Assembly: GCA_905221095.1 (NCBI GenBank)
Contig: CAJNBV010000012.1
Location: forward strand, 1 to 47,674
Origin: a bacterium
GTDB taxonomy: Bacteria; Bacillota; Bacilli; Lactobacillales; Streptococcaceae
Length of the DNA: 47,674 nt
Direction: 5' to 3'
The stretch's first letter is position 1, and each line of letters begins with the position of its first letter. Below, piece by piece: positions 11,970 to 24,600 of the stretch. The position numbers were made by a program, and so were the translations under genes. The notes below the pieces were generated by a model. The model was not told the DNA's origin. It saw only the letters and a list, made by a program, of their open reading frames with translations, and searched no databases.

Positions 11970-12116
11970 TTGCAATTTTCCAAATAAATGTTACAATAAA
12001 CATAGAAAAAGGTGTTGCGTCAACAACACCCCACAGAGCCGTTTAAGACGGTGGCTGTAATTACATAACTAAAAAGTAGCTCGTCAACTCGCCAAAGTTA
12101 GGACGGCTATTTTTTG
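11970..12116 (+). ncRNA. Candidate small RNA or terminated leader upstream of gatC
   Basis: A promoter TTGCAA (11970-11975), 16 bp, TACAAT (11992-11997) would start RNA near 12004. The RNA would fold into hairpin 1 at 12011-12030 (GGTGTTG/CAACACC), a central hairpin at 12039-12051 (CCGT/ACGG) and a terminator stem 12071-12116 (AAAAAGTAGCTCGTC with GACGGCTATTTTT, one bulge) ending in T residues. AGCCGT at 12037-12042 could instead pair with ACGGCT at 12103-12108 inside the terminator, as in attenuators. gatC has its own extended -10 promoter further down, so this may be a free-standing RNA. I do not recognise an Rfam family. Confidence 0.5.
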
Positions 12117-12190
12117 TCTCTTTCAAAAAACCAATCTCCATCCTCCACTTGTCTTTTTTCACCTTTCCCTCCCTTATTTATAGGAAAATA

Positions 12191-12199
12191 TGGTAAAAT
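12191..12199 (+). promoter_or_regulatory. Extended -10 promoter of gatCAB
   Basis: TGGTAAAAT fits an extended -10 (TGn followed by TAAAAT). No good -35 is seen. The predicted leader to the gatC ATG at 12240 is about 34 nt. The same ATGGTAAAAT element stands before efp (25795-25804). Confidence 0.6.
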
Positions 12200-12239
12200 A
12201 GAACAGACTAAAAATCATCATTTCACGAAAGGATGCAAG

Positions 12240-12542
12240 ATGAAAATTACGCAAGAAGAGGTAACACACGTTGCTAATCTTTCAAAATTAAGATTCTCTG
12301 AAGAAGAAACTGCTGCCTTTGCGACTACCTTGTCTAAGATTGTTGACATGGTCGAATTGCTGGGCGAAGTTGACACAACTGGTGTCGCACCTACTACAAC
12401 CATGGCTGATCGCAAGACTGTACTCCGCCCTGATGTGGCTGAAGAAGGAACAGACCGCGATCGCTTGTTTAAAAACGTACCTGAAAAAGACAACTACTAT
12501 ATCAAGGTACCAGCTATCCTAGACGATGGAGGAGATGCCTAA
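12240..12542 (+). CDS. gatC: Asp/Glu-tRNA amidotransferase subunit C
   Basis: The 100-residue GatC subunit stabilises the GatA-GatB interface of the amidotransferase that converts Glu-tRNA(Gln) (and Asp-tRNA(Asn)) to the amide form in bacteria lacking GlnRS. The sequence [20 protein letters not shown] and the downstream ..[19 protein letters not shown] are typical. I chose the ATG at 12240 because AAAGGA precedes it and because the length is standard; the reading frame is open further upstream, but the upstream ATG at 12114 lies in the terminator of the preceding RNA. Its stop overlaps the gatA start by one base (TAATG), so translation is coupled. Confidence 0.96.
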   Translation: MKITQEEVTHVANLSKLRFSEEETAAFATTLSKIVDMVELLGEVDTTGVAPTTTMADRKTVLRPDVAEEGTDRDRLFKNVPEKDNYYIKVPAILDDGGDA

Positions 12543-14008
12543 TGACTTTTAATAACAAAACTATTGAAGACTTGCACAATCTCCTTGTATCTAAGGAAAT
12601 TTCAGCAACTGAATTGACACAAGCAACGCTTGAAGATATCCAATCTCGCGAGACAGCTATCAACGCTTTCGTTACCATCGCTGAGGAGCAAGCCCTTGCT
12701 CAAGCTAAAGCTATTGATGAAGCTGGAATTGATGCTGATAATGTCCTTTCAGGAATTCCACTTGCTGTTAAGGATAATATCTCTACAGACGGTATTCTCA
12801 CAACTGCAGCCTCAAAAATGCTCTACAACTATGAGCCTATCTTTGATGCGACAGCCGTTTCCAATGCAAAAGCCAAAGGCATGATTGTCGTAGGGAAAAC
12901 TAACATGGACGAATTTGCCATGGGTGGTTCAGGTGAGACTTCTCACTACGGTGCCACTAAAAATGCTTGGGACCATAGCAAGGTTCCTGGGGGTTCTTCA
13001 AGTGGTTCTGCTGCAGCTGTAGCTTCAGGTCAAGTCCGCTTGTCACTTGGTTCTGATACTGGTGGTTCTATCCGCCAACCTGCTGCCTTCAACGGGATCG
13101 TTGGTCTTAAACCAACCTACGGAACGGTTTCTCGTTTCGGTCTCATTGCCTTTGGTAGCTCATTAGACCAGATTGGACCTTTTGCTCCGACTGTTAAGGA
13201 AAACGCCCTCTTACTCAACGCTATTGCTAGCGAAGATACTAAAGACTCTACCTCTGCTCCTGTCCGCATCGCCGACTTTACTTCAAAAATCGGACAAGAC
13301 ATCAAGGGTATGAAAATTGCTTTGCCTAAGGAATACCTTGGTGAAGGGATTGACCCAGAGGTGAAGGAAACTATCCTGAACGCAGCCAAACACTTTGAAA
13401 AACTCGGTGCTATCGTTGAAGAAGTCAGCCTTCCTCACTCTAAATACGGGGTTGCCGTCTACTACATCATTGCTTCATCTGAAGCTTCATCAAACTTGCA
13501 ACGCTTTGACGGTATCCGTTACGGTTATCGTGCAGAAGATGCGACTAATCTTGATGAAATCTATGTAAACAGCCGTAGCCAAGGTTTCGGTGAAGAGGTG
13601 AAACGTCGTATCATGCTAGGTACTTTCAGCCTTTCATCAGGTTACTACGATGCCTACTATAAGAAAGCTGGTCAGGTCCGTACCCTTATCATCCAAGATT
13701 TCGAAAAAGTTTTTGCGGATTATGACTTGATTTTGGGACCAACTGCTCCAAGCGTTGCCTATGACTTGGACTCTCTCAACCACGATCCCGTTGCCATGTA
13801 CTTGGCTGATCTCTTAACAATCCCAGTCAACTTAGCAGGTCTACCAGGAATTTCGATTCCTGCTGGATTCTCTCAAGGCTTACCAGTCGGTCTGCAATTG
13901 ATCGGTCCTAAGTACTCAGAAGAAACCATTTACCAAGTTGCTGCTGCATTTGAAGCAACAACAGACTACCACAAACAACAACCCGTGATTTTTGGAGGTG
14001 ACAACTAA
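12542..14008 (+). CDS. gatA: Asp/Glu-tRNA amidotransferase subunit A
   Basis: This 488-residue amidase-signature protein is the glutaminase subunit of GatCAB; it frees ammonia from glutamine and channels it to GatB. The Ser-cisSer-Lys triad is visible: K77 in LAVKDN, S152 in [10 protein letters not shown] and S176 in [10 protein letters not shown]. Length and motifs match Gram-positive GatA. It begins on the last base of the gatC stop and ends on the first base of gatB (TAATG at both junctions), so the three genes form one coupled operon in fixed stoichiometry. Confidence 0.98.
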   Translation: MTFNNKTIEDLHNLLVSKEISATELTQATLEDIQSRETAINAFVTIAEEQALAQAKAIDEAGIDADNVLSGIPLAVKDNISTDGILTTAASKMLYNYEPIFDATAVSNAKAKGMIVVGKTNMDEFAMGGSGETSHYGATKNAWDHSKVPGGSSSGSAAAVASGQVRLSLGSDTGGSIRQPAAFNGIVGLKPTYGTVSRFGLIAFGSSLDQIGPFAPTVKENALLLNAIASEDTKDSTSAPVRIADFTSKIGQDIKGMKIALPKEYLGEGIDPEVKETILNAAKHFEKLGAIVEEVSLPHSKYGVAVYYIIASSEASSNLQRFDGIRYGYRAEDATNLDEIYVNSRSQGFGEEVKRRIMLGTFSLSSGYYDAYYKKAGQVRTLIIQDFEKVFADYDLILGPTAPSVAYDLDSLNHDPVAMYLADLLTIPVNLAGLPGISIPAGFSQGLPVGLQLIGPKYSEETIYQVAAAFEATTDYHKQQPVIFGGDN

Positions 14009-15450
14009 TGAACTTTGAAACAGTCATCGGACTTGAAGTCCACGTAGAGCTCAACACCAATTCAAAAATCTTCTCACCTACTTCTGCCCACTTCGGAAAT
14101 GACCAAAATGCCAACACTAACGTGATTGACTGGTCTTTCCCAGGAGTACTGCCAGTTCTCAATAAAGGTGTTGTCGATGCCGGTATCAAGGCAGCTCTTG
14201 CCCTCAACATGGACATCCACAAAAAGATGCACTTTGACCGCAAGAACTACTTCTACCCTGATAATCCAAAAGCCTACCAAATTTCTCAGTTTGATGAGCC
14301 AATCGGCTACAACGGCTGGATTGAAGTGGAGCTAGAAGACGGTACGACTAAGAAAATCGGTATCGAGCGTGCCCACCTAGAGGAAGACGCTGGTAAGAAC
14401 ACCCACGGTACAGATGGCTACTCTTATGTTGACCTCAACCGCCAAGGGGTGCCATTGATTGAGATTGTATCTGAAGCCGACATGCGCTCACCAGAAGAAG
14501 CATATGCTTATCTGACAGCCCTCAAGGAAGTCATCCAGTACGCTGGTATTTCTGACGTTAAGATGGAAGAAGGTTCGATGCGTGTGGATGCCAACATTTC
14601 TCTTCGTCCTTATGGCCAAGAGAAATTCGGTACCAAGACTGAGTTGAAGAACCTCAACTCCTTCTCAAACGTTCGCAAGGGTCTTGAATACGAAGTCCAA
14701 CGTCAAGCTGAAATCCTTCGTTCCGGTGGGCAAATCCGCCAAGAAACACGCCGTTACGATGAAGCTAACAAGGCAACCATCCTCATGCGTGTCAAGGAAG
14801 GCGCTGCAGACTACCGCTACTTCCCAGAACCAGACCTACCCCTATTTGAAATCTCTGACGAGTGGATTGAGGAAATGCGGACTGAATTGCCAGAGTTTCC
14901 AAAAGAACGCCGTGCACGTTACGTATCTGACCTTGGCTTGTCAGACTACGATGCTAGCCAGTTGACTGCTAATAAAGTCACTTCTGACTTCTTTGAAAAA
15001 GCTGTTGCTCTTGGTGGTGATGCCAAGCAAGTCTCTAACTGGCTCCAAGGCGAAGTCGCTCAATTCTTGAACGCCGAAGGCAAGACACTGGAACAAATCG
15101 AATTGACACCAGAAAACTTGGTTGAAATGATTGCCATCATCGAAGACGGTACTATTTCTTCTAAGATTGCCAAGAAAGTCTTTGTCCACCTGGCTAAAAA
15201 TGGCGGTGGAGCGCGTGAATACGTGGAAAAAGCTGGCATGGTTCAAATCTCAGATCCAGATGTTTTGATTCCAATCATCCATCAAGTCTTTGCGGATAAC
15301 GAAGCTGCTGTTGCCGACTTCAAGTCAGGTAAACGCAACGCAGACAAGGCCTTCACAGGCTTCCTAATGAAAGCAACCAAAGGCCAAGCCAACCCACAAG
15401 TCGCCCTTAAACTTCTTGCACAGGAATTGGCGAAGTTGAAAGAAGAATAA
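14008..15450 (+). CDS. gatB: Asp/Glu-tRNA amidotransferase subunit B
   Basis: The 480-residue GatB binds the misacylated tRNA, activates the side-chain carboxylate with ATP and amidates it. The N-terminal [23 protein letters not shown] is the family hallmark. It is followed by the cradle-domain motifs [18 protein letters not shown] and [13 protein letters not shown], and the C-terminal helical/YqeY-like tail ([19 protein letters not shown] ending). It is the last gene of gatCAB and is closed by a hairpin terminator beginning just past the stop. Confidence 0.98.
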   Translation: MNFETVIGLEVHVELNTNSKIFSPTSAHFGNDQNANTNVIDWSFPGVLPVLNKGVVDAGIKAALALNMDIHKKMHFDRKNYFYPDNPKAYQISQFDEPIGYNGWIEVELEDGTTKKIGIERAHLEEDAGKNTHGTDGYSYVDLNRQGVPLIEIVSEADMRSPEEAYAYLTALKEVIQYAGISDVKMEEGSMRVDANISLRPYGQEKFGTKTELKNLNSFSNVRKGLEYEVQRQAEILRSGGQIRQETRRYDEANKATILMRVKEGAADYRYFPEPDLPLFEISDEWIEEMRTELPEFPKERRARYVSDLGLSDYDASQLTANKVTSDFFEKAVALGGDAKQVSNWLQGEVAQFLNAEGKTLEQIELTPENLVEMIAIIEDGTISSKIAKKVFVHLAKNGGGAREYVEKAGMVQISDPDVLIPIIHQVFADNEAAVADFKSGKRNADKAFTGFLMKATKGQANPQVALKLLAQELAKLKEE

Positions 15451-15451
15451 A

Positions 15452-15507
15452 AAAAACAATCTCCAGATTAGGAACTATTAGTGAGTTCTCTAGTCTGGAG
15501 ATTTTTC
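15452..15507 (+). terminator. Terminator of gatCAB
   Basis: AATCTCCAGA (about 15458-15467) pairs with TCTGGAGATT (15494-15503), with inner pairing of GGAACT and AGTTC-type arms, then a T-run. The A-run on the 5' side makes it usable in both directions. Confidence 0.85.
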
Positions 15508-15548
15508 AATATACTTCATTACGATATATGATATGTCCGGCGTACGTC

Positions 15549-15590
15549 AAAAAGCCCTTCCCCTAAGACTAGGGGAAAGGCTTTTCTTGA
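15549..15590. terminator. Strong bidirectional terminator between gatB and the LPXTG gene
   Basis: AAAAAGCC.TTCCCCTA (15549-15565) pairs with TAGGGGAA.GGCTTTT around a 4-5 nt loop, with A/T runs on the outer sides. It lies 56 bp beyond the stop of the minus-strand surface protein and is its likely terminator. Confidence 0.85.
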
Positions 15591-15645
15591 TTATCATAAA
15601 CTTCAGAATGATAGATAAGCGAATTATTACGCTTTATACCATTTC

Positions 15646-18600
15646 TTATTCCTTATCGTCTTTACGACGTCTTGAAACTAAACCTAAGCCAGTTATTGCA
15701 GCTAAGGCTCCAAGAAGGAGAGATGAAGTTGATGATTGAGTACCTGTATTCGGAAGTTCCCGTTTACCATCTACAAATGTTGCTTCATTTGAAGTCTCTA
15801 TTTGAGTTGATTTATCGGATGTTGCTGTTACATCTGAATGAGCTGGAATATCTGATTGTCCAGGCACTTCTGGATGATTTGGCTTATCTGATTGTCCAGG
15901 AACATCTGAATGAGAAGGGGTTTCATCATGAATTGGAGTAATCACTTTCTTAAAGATATGAGTTGTTACATTTCCAACTAAAATAGTCTTGACATATTCA
16001 TAGCCAGTAAATGTTCCCTTATCTTTTGTACCCTCTTCTTGAGGTTTTAGAACATTACCTTCAGTATCTTTCCAAACTGTTGATTTACTTTCTTCATTAC
16101 TTGGAGTTGAAGGCTTTGGTGAATCCGGCGTTGAAGAAGATTTCTTAGTATATACATGGGTTGTATTTCCATCTTTATCTTTCTTCGTTTCTTTGAATGT
16201 GTACTCTGGAATATCTTTCTTATCTTTCGTTCCTTTGTCTGATGGACTAATTTCTTTTCCTGTTTCGTCCACATAAGTTGTTACAACTTGACGATATACG
16301 TGAATTGTATTCCCTTTATCGTCTTTCTTCGTTTCTTTGTGAATGTACTCTGGAATATCTTTCTTATCCTTCGTTCCTTTATCTGATGGATTAATTTCTT
16401 TTCCTGTTTCGTCCACATAAGTTGTTATAACTTTACGGTAAACATACTCAACAGTTGCAACGCCTTCTTTTAATTCACCAGATTCAAGATCAGATGTTTC
16501 AGATCTCTTCACAAATTCATAAACATCCCCGTTAACAGTTGTGATTGTTGTTGGTTTGTGATCAGTTGTATCGTACTGAGTTCCAACTAAATCACCATTA
16601 ACATCCATCACTGTTGTTGGAATTTCTTTTCCTTCTGGAGATTTCCCTGAAATTGGAAGTCCATCTACATCAACATAGTTAACCACTACAAATCCAATAT
16701 GTGCTTCCGGTAATTCTTCTGTAGTGTTTTGTAATTCATATACATAAGTAATAACTGATGTTCTACCTTTTACATCTGATGTTTCAGCATCCGAATGTTT
16801 CGTTACTTTTACAAATTTATAGACTTTACCTTCAGCTGTTGTAATAGTTTGTGGTTTATTATCTGTTGTGTCGTATGGTGTTTTCACTAGTGAAGCTGGA
16901 GTATCAATTACTGATTTATCAACTTTAACACCATTTTCAGTTTTTCCTGATAATGGACGACCTGATTTATCTACATAAGTAACAATTACATTACCATATT
17001 TTTGTTTTGTTTCTGGTTCTTTTACTTCTTCGTAAACATAAGTAACATTTTGTGGTTGCTCACTTACTTTACCTTTTTCCTCAGCAGATCCTGCTTTAGT
17101 TTGTTCTTTAAGAAGATACACTTTACCATCTTTTTCGATACGTTCAGGTTTAAAGTTTGAAGTTGTTGTATCGTAATCTGTTCCCACTAGAATATCTTTT
17201 GGTTGAACTGTTTGAGTTTCTTTCAATGTAACTCCAGTAGTTGTTTCATAAGATACTGTTACTCCTTGACCTTTAACTGCTCTATAAGTGTAAGTGGCTG
17301 TTTGAGGTTGTTCAGTAAAGTTAGTTGGAATTTTATCTACTTTTACAAATTCATAAACTTTACCATCTTTATCTGTAATGCGATTTGGATGTTCTAAGGT
17401 TACTTTTTCGTTCAGTGATTTCTTACCAGTATTTGTCGGATCTTTGATTTCTTTTCCAGATTCATTAACAAATTTTTGAATAATTTCACCTTTAATTTCA
17501 GAGTAAACATACGTTACTACTGCTGGAGTTTCAGTTACTTTTCCGTTTTCTACTGAAGAGCCTTCTTTCACTCCACCATTTTTCTCTACAAGTTTGTAAA
17601 GTTTTCCATCTTTCGTAATCGTTAAGTCTTTAACAGTTGTAGTGTTATAGTCATCTCCTGTTGGAACTTGAGATTTCAAGTGGTTATCCGGTTTGATTGA
17701 TTCACCAGCTTCATTTTCGTACTTAACTGTTACATCACCTTTAGCTAATTCATATACATAAGTTACGTTTTGTGGGGTTTCTGTTACTTTGCCACTTTCG
17801 TTTCCTTCTGTACTTACTAGGTTGTATACTTTACCACTTGCTGTTGTAATCTTAGCTGGTTTCAACTCAGTTGTTGCTGTATTGAAGTCTTTTCCTGTTG
17901 GTGCAGCTTTTTCTGCGTCCTTAGGTGTTTCATAACCTGGAATCTTATTGCCTTCAGTATCTTTGTAGCTTACTGTTACGTTACCTTTAGCTAATTCATA
18001 TACATAAGTTACGTTTTGTGGGGTTTCTGTTACTTTGCCACTTTCTGTTCCTTCTGTACGTTCAGGTACTAGGTTGTATACTTTGCCACTTGGCGTTGTA
18101 ATCTTGCTTGGTTTCAACGCGTCTGTTGCTGTATTGAAGTCTTTTCCTGTTGGTGCAGCTTTTTCTGCATCCTTAGGTGTTTCATAGCCTTCAATTGTAT
18201 TACCTTCAGTATCTTTGTAAGTTACTGTTACGTTACCTTTGGCTAATTCATATACATAAGTCACGTTTTGTGGGGTTTCTGTGACTTTGCCACTTTCGTT
18301 TCCTTCTGTACTTACTAGGTTGTATACTTTGCCATCTGTCGTTGTAATCTTGCTTGGTTTCAACGTATCTGTTGCTGTGTTGAAGTCCTTACCTGTTGGT
18401 GCAGCTTTTTCTGCGTCCTTAGGTGTTTCGTAGCCTTCAATTGTGTTACCTTCAGTATCTTTGTAGCTTACTGTTACGTCACCTTTGGCTAATTTGTATA
18501 CATAAGTTACGTTTTGTGGGGTTTCTGTGACTTTGCCACTTTCAGTTCCTTCTGTACGGCCTGGCACTAGGTTGTATACTTTGCCATCTGGCGTTGTGAT

Positions 18601-21600
18601 CTTAGCTGGTTTCAACTCAGTTGTTGCTGTGTTGAAGGCCTTACCTGTTGGTGCATCTTTTTCTGCATCTTTTGGTGTTTCATAGCCTTCAATCTTATTA
18701 CCTTCAGTATCTTTGTAAGTTACTGTTACAGTACCTTTGGCTAATTCATATACATAAGTCACGTTTTGCGGATTTTCTGTTACTTTTCCATTTTCGTTGC
18801 CTTCTGTACGGCCTGACACTAGGTTATATACTTTGCCATCTGGTGTTGTAATCTTACTTGGTTTCAACGCTTCTGTTACAGTAGTGTACTCTTTTCCTGT
18901 TGGTGATTGCGTTTCCACTGTCTTAGGTGTTTCATAACCTGGAATCTTGTTACCTTCAGTATCTTTGTAAGTTACTGTTACGTCACCTTTAGCTAATTTG
19001 TATACATAAGTTACGTTTTGTGGGGTTTCTGTTACTTTACCACTTTCGTTACCTTCTGTACTTTCAGGGACTAGGTTGTATACTTTGCCACTTGCTGTTG
19101 TGATCTTAGATGGTTTCAACGCTTCTGTTGCTGTGTTGAAGTCTTTTCCTGTTGGGGCAGCTTTTTCTGCATCCTTAGGTGTTTCATAGCCTTCAATCTT
19201 GTTACCTTCAGTATCTTTGTAGCTTACTGTTACGTCACCTTTGGCTAATTTGTATACATAAGTTACGTTTTGTGGGGGTTCTGTTACTTTACCACTTTCG
19301 TTACCTTCTGTACTTTCAGGGACTAGGTTGTATACTTTGCCACTTGGCGTTGTAATCTTACTTGGTTTCAACGCGTCTGTTGCTGTATTGAAGTCTTTTC
19401 CTGTTGGGGCAGCTTTTTCTGCATCTTTTGGTGTTTCATAGCCTTCGATTGTGTTACCTTCAGTATCTTTGTAACTTACTGTTACGTTACCTTTGGCTAA
19501 TTTGTATACATAAGTCACGTTTTGTGGGGTTTCTGTTACTTTACCACTTTCGTTACCTTCTGTACTTTCAGGGACTAGGTTGTATACTTTGCCACTTGCT
19601 GTTGTGATCTTAGATGGTTTCAACGCTTCTGTTGCTGTGTTGAAGTCTTTTCCTGTTGGGGCAGCTTTTTCTGCATCCTTAGGTGTTTCATAGCCTTCAA
19701 TCTTGTTACCTTCAGTATCTTTGTAGCTTACTGTTACGTCACCTTTGGCTAATTTGTATACATAAGTTACGTTTTGTGGGGGTTCTGTTACTTTACCACT
19801 TTCGTTACCTTCTGTACTTTCAGGGACTAGGTTGTATACTTTGCCACTTGGCGTTGTAATCTTAGCTGGTTTCAACGCGTCTGTTGCTGTATTGAAGTCT
19901 TTTCCTGTTGGGGCAGCTTTTTCTGCATCTTTTGGTGTTTCGTAGCCTTCAATTGTATTACCTTCAGTATCTTTGTAAGTTACTGTTACGTTTCCTTTTG
20001 CCACTTCATATACATATGTTACGTTTTGTGGTTCTTCTGTTACTTTTCCAGTTTCTTTTCCTTCTGTACTTACTAGGTTATATACTTTACCACTTGCTGT
20101 TGTGATCTTAGCTGGTTTCAACACTTCTGTTGCTGTGTTGAAGTCTTTTCCTGTTGGGGCAGCTTTTTCTGCATCCTTAGGTGTTTCGTAGCCTTCGATC
20201 TTGTTACCTTCAGTATCTTTATAAGTTACTGTTACATCACCTTTTTGGAGTTCGTATTTATACGTTACTGAAATTGGATCTACTGTTACTTTTCCACTTT
20301 CACTTCCTACTGTTTCAGTTGGTACTAATTTGTACACTTTGCCACTTTCAGTTGTGATCGTTTCTGGTTTCAATTCAGGTGTGTTTGTGTTGTACTCTTT
20401 TCCTGTTGGACTTTGAGTTTCAGCTTTAACACTTGGCTTACCTTCAATTGGATTTCCTTCAGTATCTGTATAGTTTACTGTTACATCACCTTTTTGGAGT
20501 TCGTATTTATACGTTACTGAAATTGGATCTACTGTTACTTTTCCACTTTCACTTCCTACTGTTTCAGTTGGTACTAATTTGTACACTTTGCCACTTTCAG
20601 TTGTGATCGTTTCTGGTTTCAATTCAGGTGTGTTTGTGTTGTACTCTTTTCCTGTTGGACTTTGAGTTTCAGCTTTAACACTTGGCTTACCTTCAATTGG
20701 ATTTCCTTCAGTATCTGTATAGTTTACTGTTACATCACCTTTTTGGAGTTCGTATTTATACGTTACTGAAATTGGATCTACTGTTACTTTTCCACTTTCA
20801 CTTCCTACTGTTGCGGTTGGTACTAATTTGTACACTTTTCCGCTTTCAGTTGTGATTGTTTCTGGTTTTAATTCAGGTGTGTTTGTGTTGTACTCTTTTC
20901 CTGTTGGACTTTGAGTTTCAGCTTTAACACTTGGATTACCTTCAATTGGATTTCCTTCAGTATCTGTATAGTTTACTGTTACATCACCTTTTTGTAACTC
21001 ATACTCATAAGTAACTGTTTGTTTTTCTGTAGTTACTTTACCAGTTTCTCCAGCTGAACCTGTTTTTAGTCCATTATTTGCTACAACAAGTTTATAAACT
21101 CTTCCATCTTCTTTTGTAATAGTTGCATCTTTTGTTGCAGTATAATCACTTCCTACTTGTCCATTTGTTACTAATGTTACTGGATCTTTTAGGTTTTCTT
21201 CTGTTCCTGCGATGACATATTTAACTTCTACGTTTCCACCTGCTTTTGGTGCGTACTCATAAACGACTTCTTGTTTATCTGATGTAACTGTACCTGTTTC
21301 TGCAGCTGATGTAGCTTTATGACCTTTATATACATAAACTTTTCCATCAGTAGCTGTTAATTCTTCACCTGCTACTGGAGCTGTTGAAGTATAGTTTCTC
21401 CCAACTTTTAATCCCTTAGCAACATCTGTTGCTTGTTTTAATTCAGTTGTTGTACCTTCGATAACATATTTTGCTACTACATCTCCACCTATAGGCATAA
21501 TTCTTTCGTAATATACATTTTCAACTACATTACCATTATTAATTAGATCTTGAGAAACTAACACTCTATCGATAACTTCTCTATCTGGAGCTTCAAAGTT

Positions 21601-24600
21601 TGCAACTCTAGGTGAATTTGTCGTTGGCCAATTTGGTTGATAAGCGTCAGTACGATATTCCCATGGACCTTCTACTACTCGCCCTGTTTCTTTACCTGTA
21701 TAGACTTTTCTCTTAACTGTAATATTTTGTACAACAGGATTAGCAACTACATTACTCTCATTATTCTTTTCAAGATAGTTAATTGTACGAGTAATCGTTT
21801 TGCTTTCTTCTTTAAATGTTGCTTCCTCGTAAACATACGTAACTTTTTTCGTTACTTGTCTTTCATAAGTTCCTGTTTCTGGAACTGAGTCCGCTTGAAT
21901 CTCTTTAAATAAATACGGAATATTATTAGACTTTATGATATCTTCTTTTGTCGTAGTATATGGTTGTCCTGCAAAATCTCTTTCAGAAATTTTTGGAAGA
22001 AGGTCATCTTTTCTTCTGTTAATATAACGAACTACCAATTTACCTCTAACGTCTTCTGTTCTTAATCCTACAATATTTGATTCTAACCAAACATTTTGAT
22101 TATTCTTCAAGAAAATTTGTGATGTACTCTCAACAAAGTTTGGATTATCAGCATCAACTCGAAGATTAAAGTTATGCGTAAAGCCATGTTCTTTTGTTAC
22201 CGTATAATCATTTTTAAATACATATTTAACAGCTGTTACATCTTTCCAATTTGTGATTTGATCAGCAGTTACATAAGTTCCTGTAGTTTTGTCAGTCGCA
22301 GTTGATGTCGTATAAACTACATCATACTCATCTGAATTTTCAACAATAGGTCCTTCTAAATAGGTTACCGCTTCTTTCTTAGGAATTAAAACAACTGCTT
22401 CTTTGATTTTTTGAGGTGTATCCGTTAAGTTCTCAACTCGAGGTGTTAGAATAACTTCTTGTCCATTCTTCACATCAATAATCCCTCTAGTTCCTGTTGT
22501 CCCTGGTTTAGATATTGTTAATGATGTTGAATACTCAATAACGTTATTCATCGTAACATTAATATTTGATTTAGCAATCGTTGAACCGGGTTCATGTCCT
22601 TCTACATAATTTGCATTTAAAGAACGATCATTACCAAATAAAGTTTCAGAGTCACTATTCCATACAAGATAAGATTCAATATTATAAGTTCCAGTTTCAA
22701 TTTGACCATTGTTTTCTACTTCAAATGTTAGTGCTGCTGGATAATAATATCCACCTTTAATCCATCCATCTCTATTTAAATCATAACTAGATAAACCTAA
22801 ATCTTTTGATTCAAAAATATAGGCACGTTTTCCAGTTCCCTTATAATTTTCAATAATACGTGTTGGATTAACAGTGTCATATGATTCTTTAATCTGGTCG
22901 TAAGATCCTTTTGCACCCTCACCATTTGGTCCACCAAAATATAAGGCAGTTTTCGATAATAAACGATTATCAGCTGTTAATCTGAAATCTTTTAAAGGAA
23001 CTTTAGGATCAGCTAATAACATTACACTTGTTTTATTAATATTTGAATCTAATTTGTCTAAATCATAAACTTTAATACCATTTTTTTCAGATTCAGCTAA
23101 TTTAAAATAATCTGTCGCTGTATAATGAACTGCAATTGGTACTTTCTTTCCTCTTGTTAAGTTATCTTTCGTTAATTCCCTGTCTCCAATTTGTGCCATC
23201 CCTAAACTTAAAGTTGTTGGTTGTTTAGTATGAACAGCAGGGGTACTACTACCGGTATTTGGTCGTTCAGTAGCAATCGCACTCTCAATTGTATTATCGG
23301 CAGCTAAAACTTGAGAAATTTTATTTTCATATTTTTGAATAGTAGCATCTTTTGCTTTTTCTTTCCAAGTATCTACCGTTACATCTAAATCTGCTCTCAT
23401 TCCAAGAATCGTTTTAGAAGCTTTCTTTCTATCTTGAACCTCATCAACAATTCCAGGTGTTTTTAAAATTAAATGTGTAAATTTCTTTTCAGGATTAATA
23501 GCAACTTCATCAAATGTTTCATCAACAGAATTAAATTCTTTAATTAACTCAGGTTGGTTATTTTCATTAACTCCATATAATTTAAAATTTTCTTTAAATT
23601 GTCCTTGTAAATCTTTATAACCTGCATGGTATCCTTTTAATCCAGCATTCCCATTTTCTAATTCATTCGTTGCAATTTCTATTAATTTAAATTTTGTAAA
23701 ATAATTTCCTGCTTGATCTTTTGGAATGAAATAGTTTAAATATTGACTTGGTAATGTCCCTCCATCAGCTTTTAATTTATTAAATGGAACTCTATAAATT
23801 GCTGCAAAAGTATCTACATTACTCGCATTTGAAAATAGTCTTTGATTAGTAGCTGCATTTATACGATCTTCCATATTCCCAATCGAAGGAGCTCCATCCC
23901 CCGCATAAACTCTAAAACCATCTGGATTTTCTAGAGATTGCGTGAATGATGAACCGTCTGGTCTATGCCCTACAGCATTATAAACAATTTTAGCACTATA
24001 GCCTTTTGTTCCATTAGATTCAATAACCTTTGCAATTTGTTCAGGTGTACTTAAGGCACCCTCTTTTAATCTTAATACAGGACCTGCATAATATAACATT
24101 TGGTCAATTCCACGAGTTTGATCTGGATGTAAGGTAGCCACTCCATTTTCTAATGTCCATTTTGAATTCTTAGGCGAAGTAGGATCTAATTCTAAAAACT
24201 CTGGAATTCCACTAATTGTATATTCGTAACTTGTTAATCGTCCATTACCATTTTGATTATTACCATCAGCTTCTCCAGAATTAAAGAAACTATCACTTGT
24301 CATAATTAATGGAATTCTAAACGAACTACTTACAGGAACTAACTTACCGTCAACAACAGAACCAATCTTATATTCACTTTGTTCCTTAGATACATAATTT
24401 TTTACTAACTTTTCTCTTGTGTCCTTTTCACGATAAATAATCTCTGATAAATAGTCAAAAGTAGCTGTTGCTGTTTTTGTAGATAATACATTATCACCAC
24501 TTATAAACTCTGTCTTCACTGTTAGCGAATCATCCTTTGATGGTGCATTAGTTCTAGATGTCCCTACATAAAGCTTTAATAAACTTTCCGCAACAGACCC

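Noticed and set aside
11970..12116. Type I toxin-antitoxin locus of the Fst type
   Set aside because: I looked for a short hydrophobic peptide on both strands near this RNA and saw none.
12114..12239. Longer gatC start
   Set aside because: It begins in the terminator of the upstream RNA and gives a 142-residue protein where 100 is normal.
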